Source: Wigglesworthia glossinidia
Lineage (GTDB): Bacteria; Pseudomonadota; Gammaproteobacteria; Enterobacterales; Enterobacteriaceae
Reading direction: 5' to 3'
DNA length: 64,000 nucleotides
Assembly (NCBI GenBank): GCA_030827005.1
Contig: JAVBJL010000008.1
Coordinates: 1 to 64,000 of the forward strand
The translations under genes were made by a program, and so were the position numbers. Of the stretch, positions 32,959 through 43,483 are shown piece after piece (the first letter of the stretch is position 1; the number at the start of each line of letters is the position of its first letter). The notes under the pieces were generated by a model. It had not been told where the DNA came from, did no database searches, and was given only the letters and a program-made list of their open reading frames with translations.

Positions 32959-34404
32959 ATGATCAATTATTTTATTATTTGTTCATTTTTAATAATAATC
33001 AGTATTGTGCTAAGCACGTTCTCATCACGATTAGGAATTCCTATTTTATTAATTTTTTTAGTACTTGGCATGTTAGCAGGAATTGATGGAATAGGAAAAA
33101 TAGATTTTAATGATTATTCTGTTGCTTATACAATAAGCAATTTAGCACTAGCAATTATTTTATTAGATGGAGGTATAAAAACTAAATTCCAAACATTACG
33201 AATAGCTTTACTACCAGCTCTATCCTTGTCAACTCTTGGAGTAATTATTACATCAGGTCTTACTGGAATAGTAGCATCATGGATATTTAAATTAAATGTA
33301 CTAGAAGGTATGTTAATTGGAGCTATAATTGGATCTACAGATGCTTCAGCTGTTTTTTCACTTTTAGGAAATACAAATCTTAAAGAACGTGTAAATGCTA
33401 CTTTAGAAATTGAATCTGGAAGCAATGATCCTATGTCTATGTTTTTAACTACTACGTTAATATCCATTATTCAAAATAAAAATTCTATTAATATAAATTT
33501 AGAAATGTTATTAAATTTGTTTTATGAATTTGGTTTAGGTATTATCTTAGGATGCATAGGAGGCTGGTGTATATGTAAAGTGATTAATTACTTAAAATTA
33601 GCTCATGCTTTATATCCCTTGCTAGCTTTAAGCGGAGGAATTATGGTGTTTAGCATTACTAATTTATTGCATGGAAGCGGTATTTTATCAATTTATTTAT
33701 GCGGACTAATGCTAGGAAATTATCCAATTCGAAATCGTTTTGAAATTTTACAAGTATTTGATGGTATAACATGGCTCAGTCAAATCTGTATGTTTTTAAT
33801 TTTAGGATTATTAGTTACTCCAAGTGATTTATTAAATATTGCACATCCAGCCTTATTATTATCTTTTTGGATTATCTTTATTGCACGTCCTTTATCAGTA
33901 CTATTTGGATTATTACCATTTAAACAATATACAAAAAAAGAACGTTTATTTTTATCCTGGGTTGGTTTAAGAGGTGCAGTACCTATTATTCTTTCTGTCT
34001 TTCCAATGATGGCAGGTTTAAACAATGCTCATTTGTATTTTAATGTATCTTTTTTTATTGTTTTAATTTCTTTATTAATACAGGGAACATCTATTAATTT
34101 TATAGCAAAATTAACCAAGGTAACTGTATCTAAAATAAATACGCCAATTTTTCGAAGAGAAATTGGTTCTTATAAAGAAAATTTTTGGGAAATACTATTG
34201 TATAAAATTAGAAGTGGGAGTTACTTATCTAGAATGCAATTGAACACACTAAGTTTACCTCGACACTCTCATCTCGTTGCAATTCTTAGAAAGAATAAAC
34301 TTGTACCGATTTTTTCCAATACTAAATTGTATGATAACGATATAGTTGTAATTATAGCAAAAAATTCTACTTTATTAAAATTAGAAAAGTTATTTAGTGG
34401 TTAA
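32959..34404 (+). CDS. nhaP2: K+/H+ antiporter NhaP2 (CvrA), C-terminally truncated
   Basis: CPA1-type membrane domain, then RCK-C/TrkA-C-like region ending ...LEKLFSG; 481 aa versus about 578 in E. coli; convergent with alr as cvrA/dadX are. Confidence 0.85.
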   Translation: MINYFIICSFLIIISIVLSTFSSRLGIPILLIFLVLGMLAGIDGIGKIDFNDYSVAYTISNLALAIILLDGGIKTKFQTLRIALLPALSLSTLGVIITSGLTGIVASWIFKLNVLEGMLIGAIIGSTDASAVFSLLGNTNLKERVNATLEIESGSNDPMSMFLTTTLISIIQNKNSININLEMLLNLFYEFGLGIILGCIGGWCICKVINYLKLAHALYPLLALSGGIMVFSITNLLHGSGILSIYLCGLMLGNYPIRNRFEILQVFDGITWLSQICMFLILGLLVTPSDLLNIAHPALLLSFWIIFIARPLSVLFGLLPFKQYTKKERLFLSWVGLRGAVPIILSVFPMMAGLNNAHLYFNVSFFIVLISLLIQGTSINFIAKLTKVTVSKINTPIFRREIGSYKENFWEILLYKIRSGSYLSRMQLNTLSLPRHSHLVAILRKNKLVPIFSNTKLYDNDIVVIIAKNSTLLKLEKLFSG

Positions 34405-34424
34405 ATTAAAAGAAATTTTAATTT

Positions 34425-35501
34425 TTATTCAATTTTTACTAATACTTTAGGATTAATTTTGCACATCAATTCGTAACTAGTTGTTTTTGCTGATTTCGCA
34501 ATATCATTAATTTTAATATTTTTACCCCATAATTCTACTGTAGATCCAATTTTAACTTTTGGGCATGGATTTAAATCAACCATTAACATATCCATACATA
34601 CAGAACCAATAATTTGTGTACGAACGCCGTCTACTAATATTGGAGTTCCGCTTGAATGGATATTATAAGGATACCCATCCGCATATCCACAAGATATTAT
34701 CCCAATGGTATCAGATGATTTTGAATAATAATTTTTTCCATATCCAACATATGCATTAGAATTGATATGCTGAATCGCTACTAATTTACTTTCCAGTGTC
34801 ATGACTGGTTCAAAACCGTATTTTTGATTCATAAAGTTATTTTCAAATGGTAATACTCCATATAATATTATACCTGGTCTTATCCAGTCTTTATGAGTTT
34901 CTGGATGCAATAAAATTGCAGTTGAATTTGCAAGACATTGAGGTGCTTTATTTATTTTATTAGAAACTTCATTAATTATTTTTACTTGTTGGTGCACAGA
35001 ACGTTTCGAATAACTAAAAGAAAAATGACTCATCAATGTTAAATTAGATACTTTTTTAGATTGATAAAGTTCATTCCATGCATAAATAAAATTGTTTTTA
35101 TCAAAACCTAAACGATTCATACCACTATTTAATTTTAAGTATATTTCAATAGTATTGGGGCAATTATATTTTTTTAACATTTCTATTTGCCATCTACTAT
35201 GTATTACTGTAGTTAATTTATATTGATATAATTCAGTTAAATCTGATATTTTAAAAAATCCAGAAATTAATAAAATTGGTCCATTCCAACCGTTCTCTCT
35301 TAAAAAAATTGCTTCATCTATTTCTGATACAGCAAATCCAGAAGTATTTTTTAATCCTTTTAAAGCTGCTCGCATTGTATGTCCGTAAGCATTTGCCTTA
35401 ATTACACACCAAATCTTTGATTGAGGAGCATATTTTTTCACAATATTTAAATTTGAAATTAATGCTTTAGAATTTATTCTTATTAAAGAATTGCGTGACA
35501 T
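34425..35501 (-). CDS. alr: alanine racemase (dadX-like by position)
   Basis: PLP-lysine motif VIKANAYGHT; RPGIILYGVLPF; GYADGYP. Confidence 0.93.
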   Translation of the reverse strand: MSRNSLIRINSKALISNLNIVKKYAPQSKIWCVIKANAYGHTMRAALKGLKNTSGFAVSEIDEAIFLRENGWNGPILLISGFFKISDLTELYQYKLTTVIHSRWQIEMLKKYNCPNTIEIYLKLNSGMNRLGFDKNNFIYAWNELYQSKKVSNLTLMSHFSFSYSKRSVHQQVKIINEVSNKINKAPQCLANSTAILLHPETHKDWIRPGIILYGVLPFENNFMNQKYGFEPVMTLESKLVAIQHINSNAYVGYGKNYYSKSSDTIGIISCGYADGYPYNIHSSGTPILVDGVRTQIIGSVCMDMLMVDLNPCPKVKIGSTVELWGKNIKINDIAKSAKTTSYELMCKINPKVLVKIE

Positions 35502-35861
35502 TTTAAAATCTCTAAAAATATTTATTTATTTAATTTATGAATTTTAAAATAACAGTTACATAATATTTAAATAAAATTCTAATATATATGTTATTATGTA
35601 ATTTTTATTTTTAATAATTTATATTATATGAATTTTAAAAAAAATTAAATAATACAAATAAGAAAGTATTTTATTTACAACGTTAGCACCAGGATAGTAG
35701 CATGTTTGATTTTTTAAATCTTCTTAAGTAATACTTAATTTTGAATAAATATTAAATTTTATTTCAATTAATTGTTAATAAACAAAAAATTTTTTAAAAA
35801 AACTTGGATCCATATATCTTAGAAAAAAATTACGCTTTAACATATTAATATTAATTACTCT

Positions 35862-36560
35862 ATGCTTAATCAACCTTGTATAAAATTTTCTGTTGAAAAT
35901 TTTTCATCTTTAGTTTTGTATTTATATAGTTTAAAGATAAAAATAATTAAAGAAATGATAAATAAAAAAAAAAAACAATTTCCTAAATTTTTTAAAAATG
36001 CACCGTGTGTTATTGACATTTCTAATTTAACTGATAGCGACTATGTATACTGGCAAGAAACTTATCATAGTATCTTAAATATGGGACTGCATATTGTTGG
36101 TGTTAGCGGACATACTAATAAAAAATGGAAATTAATATTAATTAAAAATAATATACCAATTGTAAATCAAGCAAATTCAATGAATAAAATTATTAAACCA
36201 AAAAAAAAATTTAATCAAATTTACAATAATTTTGTTATTGATAAACCAGTACGTTCCGGACAAGTTATATATGCACAAAACAAAAATTTAATTATTATAA
36301 GCACAGTAAATTCTGGTGCAGAAATTATTGCAGACGGTAATATTTATGTATATGGCTCTTTACGAGGAAAAGCTTCTGCTGGAGCTTCATCAAAAAACAA
36401 TCAAAAATATCAAATTTTTTGTACGCAATTATTAGCAGAATTTATATCAATTTCAGGAAAATATTGGGTTAATGAAACTATTCCAAAATTATATTTAGGA
36501 AAACCTGCAAGATTTTTTTTAAAAAAAAATATATTAACTATTCAAAAATTCAGTTTATAA
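35862..36560 (+). CDS. minC: septum site-determining protein MinC
   Basis: C-terminal PVRSGQVIYAQNKNLIIISTVNSGAEIIADGNIYVYGSLRGKASAGA; upstream of minD. Confidence 0.95.
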   Translation: MLNQPCIKFSVENFSSLVLYLYSLKIKIIKEMINKKKKQFPKFFKNAPCVIDISNLTDSDYVYWQETYHSILNMGLHIVGVSGHTNKKWKLILIKNNIPIVNQANSMNKIIKPKKKFNQIYNNFVIDKPVRSGQVIYAQNKNLIIISTVNSGAEIIADGNIYVYGSLRGKASAGASSKNNQKYQIFCTQLLAEFISISGKYWVNETIPKLYLGKPARFFLKKNILTIQKFSL

Positions 36561-36570
36561 AGGAATAATT

Positions 36571-37404
36571 ATGACAAAAATTTTAGCAATTACTTCAGGA
36601 AAAGGAGGGGTGGGAAAAACTACATCTAGCGCTTCAATAGCTACAGGTTTGGCTATTTTAAAAAAAAAAACTGTAGTAATCGATTTTGATATTGGATTAA
36701 GAAATCTTGATTTAATTATGGGATGCGAAAGAAGAGTAGTATATGATTTAGTGAATGTTATTCAGGGAGAAGCGTCATTAAATCAAGCTTTAATTAAAGA
36801 TAAATATACTGATAAATTATATATTTTACCAGCATCGCAAACAAAAGACAAAAACATATTAACATGCGAATCTGTTGATATGATGTTAAAAAATTTGCAA
36901 GATATGGAATTTGATTTTATTATATGTGACTCCCCGGCAGGTATTGAAAAAGGGGCTCTTATTTCTTTTTATTTTGCAGACGAAGCAATTATCATTACAA
37001 ATCCTGAAGTATCATCCGTACGTGATTCAGATAGAATTTTAGGCATATTATCATCAAAATCATATCGTGCTGAAAATGATCTTGAACCTATAAAAGAGCA
37101 TTTATTATTAACACGATATAATATAAAACGTGTAATTACGGGGGATATGTTAAGTGCAGAAGATGTAATTGATATTTTACGTATCCCATTACTTGGGATC
37201 ATACCTGAAGATCCAAATATTTTAAAAGCTTCAAATCAAGGAAAACCAATTATTTTAAATCAAAAATCACATGCAGGACAAGCATATAAAAAAGTGTCGC
37301 ATCGTTTATTAGGAGAGAAATGCGCATTTAATATATTAAAAAAAGAAAAAAAAGTAGGAATAATTAAACGATTATTTTATGGAATTAAACATGGTATTAC
37401 TTAA
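36571..37404 (+). CDS. minD: septum site-determining ATPase MinD
   Basis: Deviant Walker A SGKGGVGKTT; IDFDIGLRNLDLIMGCERRVVYDLVNV. Confidence 0.97.
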   Translation: MTKILAITSGKGGVGKTTSSASIATGLAILKKKTVVIDFDIGLRNLDLIMGCERRVVYDLVNVIQGEASLNQALIKDKYTDKLYILPASQTKDKNILTCESVDMMLKNLQDMEFDFIICDSPAGIEKGALISFYFADEAIIITNPEVSSVRDSDRILGILSSKSYRAENDLEPIKEHLLLTRYNIKRVITGDMLSAEDVIDILRIPLLGIIPEDPNILKASNQGKPIILNQKSHAGQAYKKVSHRLLGEKCAFNILKKEKKVGIIKRLFYGIKHGIT

Positions 37405-37663
37405 ATTTTTTATATCTCGTAAAAAAATGACTGCTCATGTGGCTAAAAAACGTTTGCAGATTCTTGTAGAAGAAGAAAGAAGAAATAAAATACAGCCAAT
37501 TCATGCACAATTACAAAAAGATCTTAAAAAAATTATTGGAAGATACTTTAATATAGATCCTAAAATACTATCAGTAAGATTAAAATACAAAAAGAAAAAA
37601 GACATACAAATATTTGAGTTAAATGTTATATTGCCAACAACAAATGGAAACGAGATAATATGA
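37391..37663 (+). CDS. minE: cell division topological specificity factor MinE
   Basis: MVLLKFFISRKKMTAHVAKKRLQILVEEER; start at 37391, overlapping minD by 14 bp (ORF track start 37379 probably too long). Confidence 0.94.
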   Translation: MVLLKFFISRKKMTAHVAKKRLQILVEEERRNKIQPIHAQLQKDLKKIIGRYFNIDPKILSVRLKYKKKKDIQIFELNVILPTTNGNEII

Positions 37664-37664
37664 T

Positions 37665-38330
37665 TTATTCTATATATACATTATTAAAATCATAGAAATT
37701 ATTTTTATTTGAAATTTTTTTATTTAAAAAATAATTTTTAGCTAAAATAACGATATCTTTGGGATAAATAAATATATGTTTAATATAAACAAGATCCGTA
37801 TTTTTTTTTTTAAAGATTATTAGTTCTTGATACTTGTCCCAACTATCTCCTGCTATTATTTGAATATTAGATATATCTCGTATTAATAATAGCATTTTTT
37901 TTGGAGTACAAATATGTTCTTTTAACATTTTTGTTATATTATTATATTTATAATAAACAGCCCAATGAATTAAATTTTTTTTGAAATTAACCGCAATTAA
38001 AATTTTTATGCAATCAGTATATCTAAAAATTCTTTTAGATAATATATGCAAATAAGATATTCCTAGAATTGGTAATTTTTTAGTTAGAGATAGCCCTTGC
38101 ATAATCGAAATGCTGATACGTAATCCTAATAAACTTCCTGGTCCTTTATTAAAAATAAGATAATCAATATTTGAAAATGATAAACATAAATTATGTAAAA
38201 TATTATCTATTATATAAAAGATATATTTTGTATGTTTTTTTTGTATAAATAATTCGGATAAAATTTTAGTATCTTTCATACAAGTTACCGAACAAATTTT
38301 ACTTACACAGTCTATTGCAAGAAGATTCAT
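37665..38330 (-). CDS. tsaB: tRNA t6A biosynthesis protein TsaB
   Basis: MNLLAIDCVSKICSV...; FNKGPGSLLGLRISISIMQGLSL. Confidence 0.85.
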   Translation of the reverse strand: MNLLAIDCVSKICSVTCMKDTKILSELFIQKKHTKYIFYIIDNILHNLCLSFSNIDYLIFNKGPGSLLGLRISISIMQGLSLTKKLPILGISYLHILSKRIFRYTDCIKILIAVNFKKNLIHWAVYYKYNNITKMLKEHICTPKKMLLLIRDISNIQIIAGDSWDKYQELIIFKKKNTDLVYIKHIFIYPKDIVILAKNYFLNKKISNKNNFYDFNNVYIE

Positions 38331-38343
38331 AAAATTTTTTTAT

Positions 38344-39150
38344 TTAAATATTCAGTTGAATCCAAATTGGCACATGATCTGAAAATTTTTTCATTAATCG
38401 AAGATGATAGAGTATTCCAGAAGATTGCACATATTTTAGTAAGCTAGATGTAACTAAAAATAAATCAATTCTTAATCCAATATTGTTTTCGTATCCACAC
38501 GATCTATAATCAAACCAAGAATAAAAATTATTTCTTTTAGGATTTAAATAACGAAATGCATCTATAAATCCTAATTTAAACAGATTTTTTATAAAATATC
38601 TTTCTTCTGGTAAAAAAGAACATTTTTTTAAAATTATCCATTTTTTTATTATATCCTGACTGAATCCAATATCTAGATCAGTTGGACTGATATTCATATC
38701 TCCCATGATTAAAATATTGTCATATTTTAAACGATAGTCTTTTAGTAATAAATATAATTTGTAATAAAAAAGTTTTTTTTCTTGAAATTTAATTGTATTA
38801 TATACAGATTCTCCATTTGGAGCATATATATTAATTATAAGAAGTTTCTTAATTTTTTTTGTTTTTAATTCAACAGTAATCATGCGACGTTGCCTATTAT
38901 CATATTCATGCAATCCTCGGAAAATTTTTTGAATTTTAATTCTAGATAATAAAGCAACCCCATTATATTGCTTTTGTCCATAAATATAAGAACTATATCC
39001 ATATTTTAAAAAAGTTTCAATTGGAAAGCATTCTTTTTTTGTTTTAATTTCTTGTAAACCAATTATTTCAGGATGTAAAGATTGAATAATAAATAATACT
39101 TGACTTTGATGCGCTCTTATCCCGTTAATATTAAAAGATATAAATTGCAT
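38344..39150 (-). CDS. xthA: exodeoxyribonuclease III
   Basis: SFNINGIRAH; IIGLQEIKT; INIYAPNGES; GDMNISPTDLDIG; RIDLFL; SDHVPIWIQL. Confidence 0.94.
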   Translation of the reverse strand: MQFISFNINGIRAHQSQVLFIIQSLHPEIIGLQEIKTKKECFPIETFLKYGYSSYIYGQKQYNGVALLSRIKIQKIFRGLHEYDNRQRRMITVELKTKKIKKLLIINIYAPNGESVYNTIKFQEKKLFYYKLYLLLKDYRLKYDNILIMGDMNISPTDLDIGFSQDIIKKWIILKKCSFLPEERYFIKNLFKLGFIDAFRYLNPKRNNFYSWFDYRSCGYENNIGLRIDLFLVTSSLLKYVQSSGILYHLRLMKKFSDHVPIWIQLNI

Positions 39151-39256
39151 ATATATATTGACCGTTTAAAATTAATTTTTATTAATGTTTTCGAATTTTT
39201 ATAAACTAAATATTTACAAATTAATACGACGTTTATTATTAATAGTATATTAAATT

Positions 39257-40126
39257 TCAAAAAATTATTGTACGATTTTGAAATACAAGAACACGATTAG
39301 AAAATATTAAAGATAATGCACGATTAAGAACATATTGTTCGACATCATGTCCAACGCGTACTATATCATTCACGGTATAAGTATGATCAATATGTGCAAT
39401 ATCTTGAAAAATTATTGGACCTGAATCTAAATAGTTATTAACATAATGGGCAGTAGCCCCAATTATTTTGACTCCTCTTTTATAAGCTCTGAAATAAGGC
39501 CTTGCTCCTATAAAAGATGGTAAAATCGAATGATGTATATTGATAATTTTATTATTATAATTTTTTATAAAATTCGATGTTAATATACGCATATATTTTG
39601 CTAATATAATATAATCTGGTTTAAATTTATTAATTAATTTCAACACCTTACTATTATGCTCTTCATCACTTAATGTATCATGATTAATATAGTGAAAAGG
39701 AATATTAAATAATTCAACTAATGGTTTTAAAATTTTATGATTGCTGATTATTGCTAATATTTCAGCGTTTAAATGACCAAATTTATTTTTAATTAATAAA
39801 TTTCCAATACAATGCGGTTCTTTTGTAACTAATAATATAATTTTTGGTTTTTTTATACTTTGAAAGTTTAATTTTATATTCGATGATAATAAATCGCGAA
39901 ATAAATACAAAACAGAACATTCTTGAAAACATCCTTGAATTTCCAATCGTATAAAAAATATATTAGTATCTACATCTAAATAAGTAGAAATTGCTAAAAT
40001 TTCTAAAAATTTACTAAAGCATATTGTCATAATTTGATTAATTATGCCTTTTTTATGTATGCAACTGATAAATAAAACTTTTTTTTTAAAATGTTTTCTT
40101 TTTTTATTTTTATTAATTATAGACAT
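39257..40126 (-). CDS. purU: formyltetrahydrofolate deformylase
   Basis: ACT-like N-terminus; DYIILAKYMRILTSNFI; NIHHSILPSFIGARPYFRAYKRGVKIIGATAHYVN. Confidence 0.94.
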   Translation of the reverse strand: MSIINKNKKRKHFKKKVLFISCIHKKGIINQIMTICFSKFLEILAISTYLDVDTNIFFIRLEIQGCFQECSVLYLFRDLLSSNIKLNFQSIKKPKIILLVTKEPHCIGNLLIKNKFGHLNAEILAIISNHKILKPLVELFNIPFHYINHDTLSDEEHNSKVLKLINKFKPDYIILAKYMRILTSNFIKNYNNKIINIHHSILPSFIGARPYFRAYKRGVKIIGATAHYVNNYLDSGPIIFQDIAHIDHTYTVNDIVRVGHDVEQYVLNRALSLIFSNRVLVFQNRTIIF

Positions 40127-40489
40127 AAATAATCGTATACAATATTTTTTTAGCTAAATAAAATTGGTATATTTTATTTTAAATGTAATATATAAGGAAA
40201 ATAAAGATTGAAACATAATTTAGTTTTTTAATTTATATATATGATATTAATCATATTAAATTTATAATAAATATTTAATTATTAGATGTATTTTTATAAC
40301 AATAAAAAATTTACATGCTATATTTTATATTAAAAAATTAGTAAATTTTTTCTAAATAAAAATATTTTTAAATTTATTAAAATTAGTTTATGTATTTTAA
40401 AAATTAAAATTTCCTAAAATAAAAAATTAATTTTAACGCATATAAATTTTTATTTTAAATGATAATTAAGAATCGTTGAATTTTAGATA

Positions 40490-41389
40490 ATGATAACAGA
40501 AAAAATAAATACCGCTATTATTCCAGCAGCTGGATTAGGTACTCGCATGTTGCCTATTACTGCAACAATTCCAAAAGAAATGTTGCCAATAATAGATGTT
40601 CCATTAATTCAATATTCTATTAACGAATGTATTGCATGTGGATTGTATAATATTATATTAATAACAAAATCTTTTAAATATTTAATTGAACATTATCTCG
40701 ATTGCAATATCAATATATACAGCATATTAGAAAAAAATATACAATCTCATTTAGTTTCTAAAATAAAGTTAATTTGTCCATCATACGTGACAATTACATA
40801 TATTCATCAAAAAAATGTTAAAGGATTAGGAAATGCCATATTATCTGCATCTCCTATTATGAATAATAAACCATTTGCTGTTTTATTGCCAGATATCATT
40901 ATCAATGAGAACACTAACAATTTAAAAAAAGATAATCTATCTGCAATGATTAAACGTTTTGAATATACCGGAACCAGTCAAGTATTAGTTAAAAAAATAC
41001 ATAATATCCAAAATTATGGAGCAGTATATTGCGAAAAAAAAAGAATTTGTTCCAATGAGCACGTAAAAATTATGAAAGTGATTGAAAAACCAAATATAAA
41101 TGAACAAACTTCTAATTTATCTATTGTAGGAAGATATGTATTTTCTAAAAATATTTGGAAAAATTTAAAAAAAATAAAACCAGGTAAGAATGACGAATTT
41201 CAATTGACAGATGCTATTGATTTATTAATACAAGATGAAATCGTAGAGGCTCTTCTTATAAAAGGATTAAGTTATGATTGTGGTAATAAATTAGGATATA
41301 TGCAAGCATTTGTGCAATATGGTTTATATGATAAAAATTTTGGTAAAGTTTTTAAAAATTGGATACGGTCTATAATATCTAATAATTAA
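40490..41389 (+). CDS. galU: UTP-glucose-1-phosphate uridylyltransferase
   Basis: AIIPAAGLGTRMLPITATIPKEMLPIID; LSYDCGNKLGYMQAFV. Confidence 0.95.
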   Translation: MITEKINTAIIPAAGLGTRMLPITATIPKEMLPIIDVPLIQYSINECIACGLYNIILITKSFKYLIEHYLDCNINIYSILEKNIQSHLVSKIKLICPSYVTITYIHQKNVKGLGNAILSASPIMNNKPFAVLLPDIIINENTNNLKKDNLSAMIKRFEYTGTSQVLVKKIHNIQNYGAVYCEKKRICSNEHVKIMKVIEKPNINEQTSNLSIVGRYVFSKNIWKNLKKIKPGKNDEFQLTDAIDLLIQDEIVEALLIKGLSYDCGNKLGYMQAFVQYGLYDKNFGKVFKNWIRSIISNN

Positions 41390-41427
41390 TATAAAATCAT
41401 AAATTTTTAATCGCAGGAAATTATAAA

Positions 41428-42771
41428 ATGAAAGTAACAGTTTTTGGTGCTGGATATGTCGGATTAGTGCAATCTGCAGTTTTAGCAGAAGCTGGATATC
41501 ATGTGGTATGTGTAGAAAATGATTTAAACAAAGTTTTAAAATTAAAAAAAGGTATTATTCATTTATATGAACCCGGATTAATGCAATTAGTGAAAAAAAA
41601 TTTAAAAAAAAACAGGTTAAAATTTACTACAAATTTAAAATATGGGATTAAACATGGTTTAATACAATTTATTGCTGTTGGAACACCTATAAAAAATCAC
41701 CAAATTGATACATCTGCAGTTTATAATATAGTAGCTAAAATAGCAAAATATATGGAAAATGATAAAATCATTTTAGAAAAATCTACTGTTCCAATAGGAA
41801 CGTCAGAAAAAATTTTCTGTTTAATGCAAAAAATATTAAAATATAGAAATAACAATTTAACATTTGATATAGTTTTTAATCCAGAATTTTTAAAAGAAGG
41901 CACAGCAGTATCAGATTGTATGTATCCAGAAAGAGTAATTTTTGGTATAAATAATATAAAATCTGTAAGTATTTTGAAAAAATTATATAAGCCATTTTGT
42001 CATAAAAAAAATTCTATTATTTTTATGGATTTTCGAAGTGCGGAATTAACAAAATATGCTGCCAATTGTATGTTAGCTACAAAAATCAGTTTTATGAATG
42101 AAATAGCTAATTTATCAGAAATTTTTGGAGCAGATATCGAAAATATTCGAAAAGGAATTGGGTCGGACTCACGTATTGGTAAGAAATATATACATGCAGG
42201 ATGTGGTTATGGGGGTTCATGTTTTCCGAAAGATATTAAAGAATTAATTTTTAAATCAAAATCACTTGGATACAACCCTAAATTACTAAATGCAGTAGAA
42301 GAAATTAATATGATACAAAAAAATAAATTATTTAAATTAATTCAATATCATTTTGGTCCTAATTTATATAAAAAAATTTTTGCGTTATGGGGGTTATCTT
42401 TTAAGCCAAATACTGACGATATTAGAGAAGCTTCAAGTTGTACATTAATGGAATCTTTATGGAGCTATGGCGCTATAATACAAGCATTTGATCCGAAAGC
42501 AATGAAGGCAATTAATGCAATATATGGAAAACGTAATAATTTAAAATTAATGAAAAATAAAGAATCTACTTTAGAACGCGCAGATGCTTTAATTATTTGT
42601 ACAGAATGGAAAAATTTTTATTTTCCAGATTTTAAAATAATTAAATCAAAATTAAAAAACCCAATTATTTTTGATGGTCGAAATTTATATAATCCAAAAT
42701 ATTTAAAACATCACGGATTTATATATTATGGTATTGGTAGAGGGGAATCATGTGTAAAATTAAAAAATTGA
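41428..42771 (+). CDS. ugd: UDP-glucose 6-dehydrogenase
   Basis: MKVTVFGAGYVGLVQSAVLAEAGYHV; NPEFLKEGTAVSDCMYPERVI; GCGYGGSCFPKDIKEL. Confidence 0.93.
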   Translation: MKVTVFGAGYVGLVQSAVLAEAGYHVVCVENDLNKVLKLKKGIIHLYEPGLMQLVKKNLKKNRLKFTTNLKYGIKHGLIQFIAVGTPIKNHQIDTSAVYNIVAKIAKYMENDKIILEKSTVPIGTSEKIFCLMQKILKYRNNNLTFDIVFNPEFLKEGTAVSDCMYPERVIFGINNIKSVSILKKLYKPFCHKKNSIIFMDFRSAELTKYAANCMLATKISFMNEIANLSEIFGADIENIRKGIGSDSRIGKKYIHAGCGYGGSCFPKDIKELIFKSKSLGYNPKLLNAVEEINMIQKNKLFKLIQYHFGPNLYKKIFALWGLSFKPNTDDIREASSCTLMESLWSYGAIIQAFDPKAMKAINAIYGKRNNLKLMKNKESTLERADALIICTEWKNFYFPDFKIIKSKLKNPIIFDGRNLYNPKYLKHHGFIYYGIGRGESCVKLKN

Positions 42772-43051
42772 AAATTAATTTTAACAAAATTTTAAATATA
42801 AAATTATTTATATTTTAAATAAATGAATTGAAATTTTTAATTTAAAAAATAAATACTAAAATTATATCTTATATAAAAATATAATTTAATTTTATATATA
42901 TAAGAAAATATAAAACATAATTTCTAAAAATCAATAAAACTTGTTTTTTTATTTTTTAAGACAAAATTTTTTTTTAAAAATTAATTTTAATAATTGAATG
43001 AAAATAATTAATAAATAATTATTTTATTTAACATATATAAGATCAAAAATA

Positions 43052-43459
43052 TTATAATAAAAAGTCTTCCAGTCTTTTCCCCTCTTGATCAATAGCTTTT
43101 TTTATTATCGTTGGTGTACGTCCCTGTCCAGTCCAAGTTTTAATTTCTCCATTTTCATCAATATATTGATATTTCGCTGGACGAATTGCACGCTTAGTTT
43201 TTATTGGAATTTTCACTGTACAATGAGATTGCAGCAGTTCATTGGGGTCGATACCGTCTGCTATTAACATTTCACGATATTGCTTTAATTTTCGAGTACG
43301 TTCTTTAATCTCTGCTTGAGCTCGGTTATTTTCTTCTCTACGTTCATTAACAACTGCTTCTAGTTTTTCTAACATTTCTTCTAGTGTTTCTAAAGTACAG
43401 TCTCTAGCTTGTGCCCTTAAAGTTCGTATATTATTAAGAATTTTTAATGCTTCATTCAT
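43052..43459 (-). CDS. hns: nucleoid-associated protein H-NS
   Basis: [43 protein letters not shown]...; DNA-binding TWTGQGRTP. Confidence 0.97.
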   Translation of the reverse strand: MNEALKILNNIRTLRAQARDCTLETLEEMLEKLEAVVNERREENNRAQAEIKERTRKLKQYREMLIADGIDPNELLQSHCTVKIPIKTKRAIRPAKYQYIDENGEIKTWTGQGRTPTIIKKAIDQEGKRLEDFLL

Positions 43460-43483
43460 TTATATTGCTCTCAAGTGTAATAG

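Noticed and set aside
33126-33467. 113-aa antisense ORF in nhaP2 (and 33780-34025)
   Set aside because: Mirror of a conserved membrane protein frame; no independent support.
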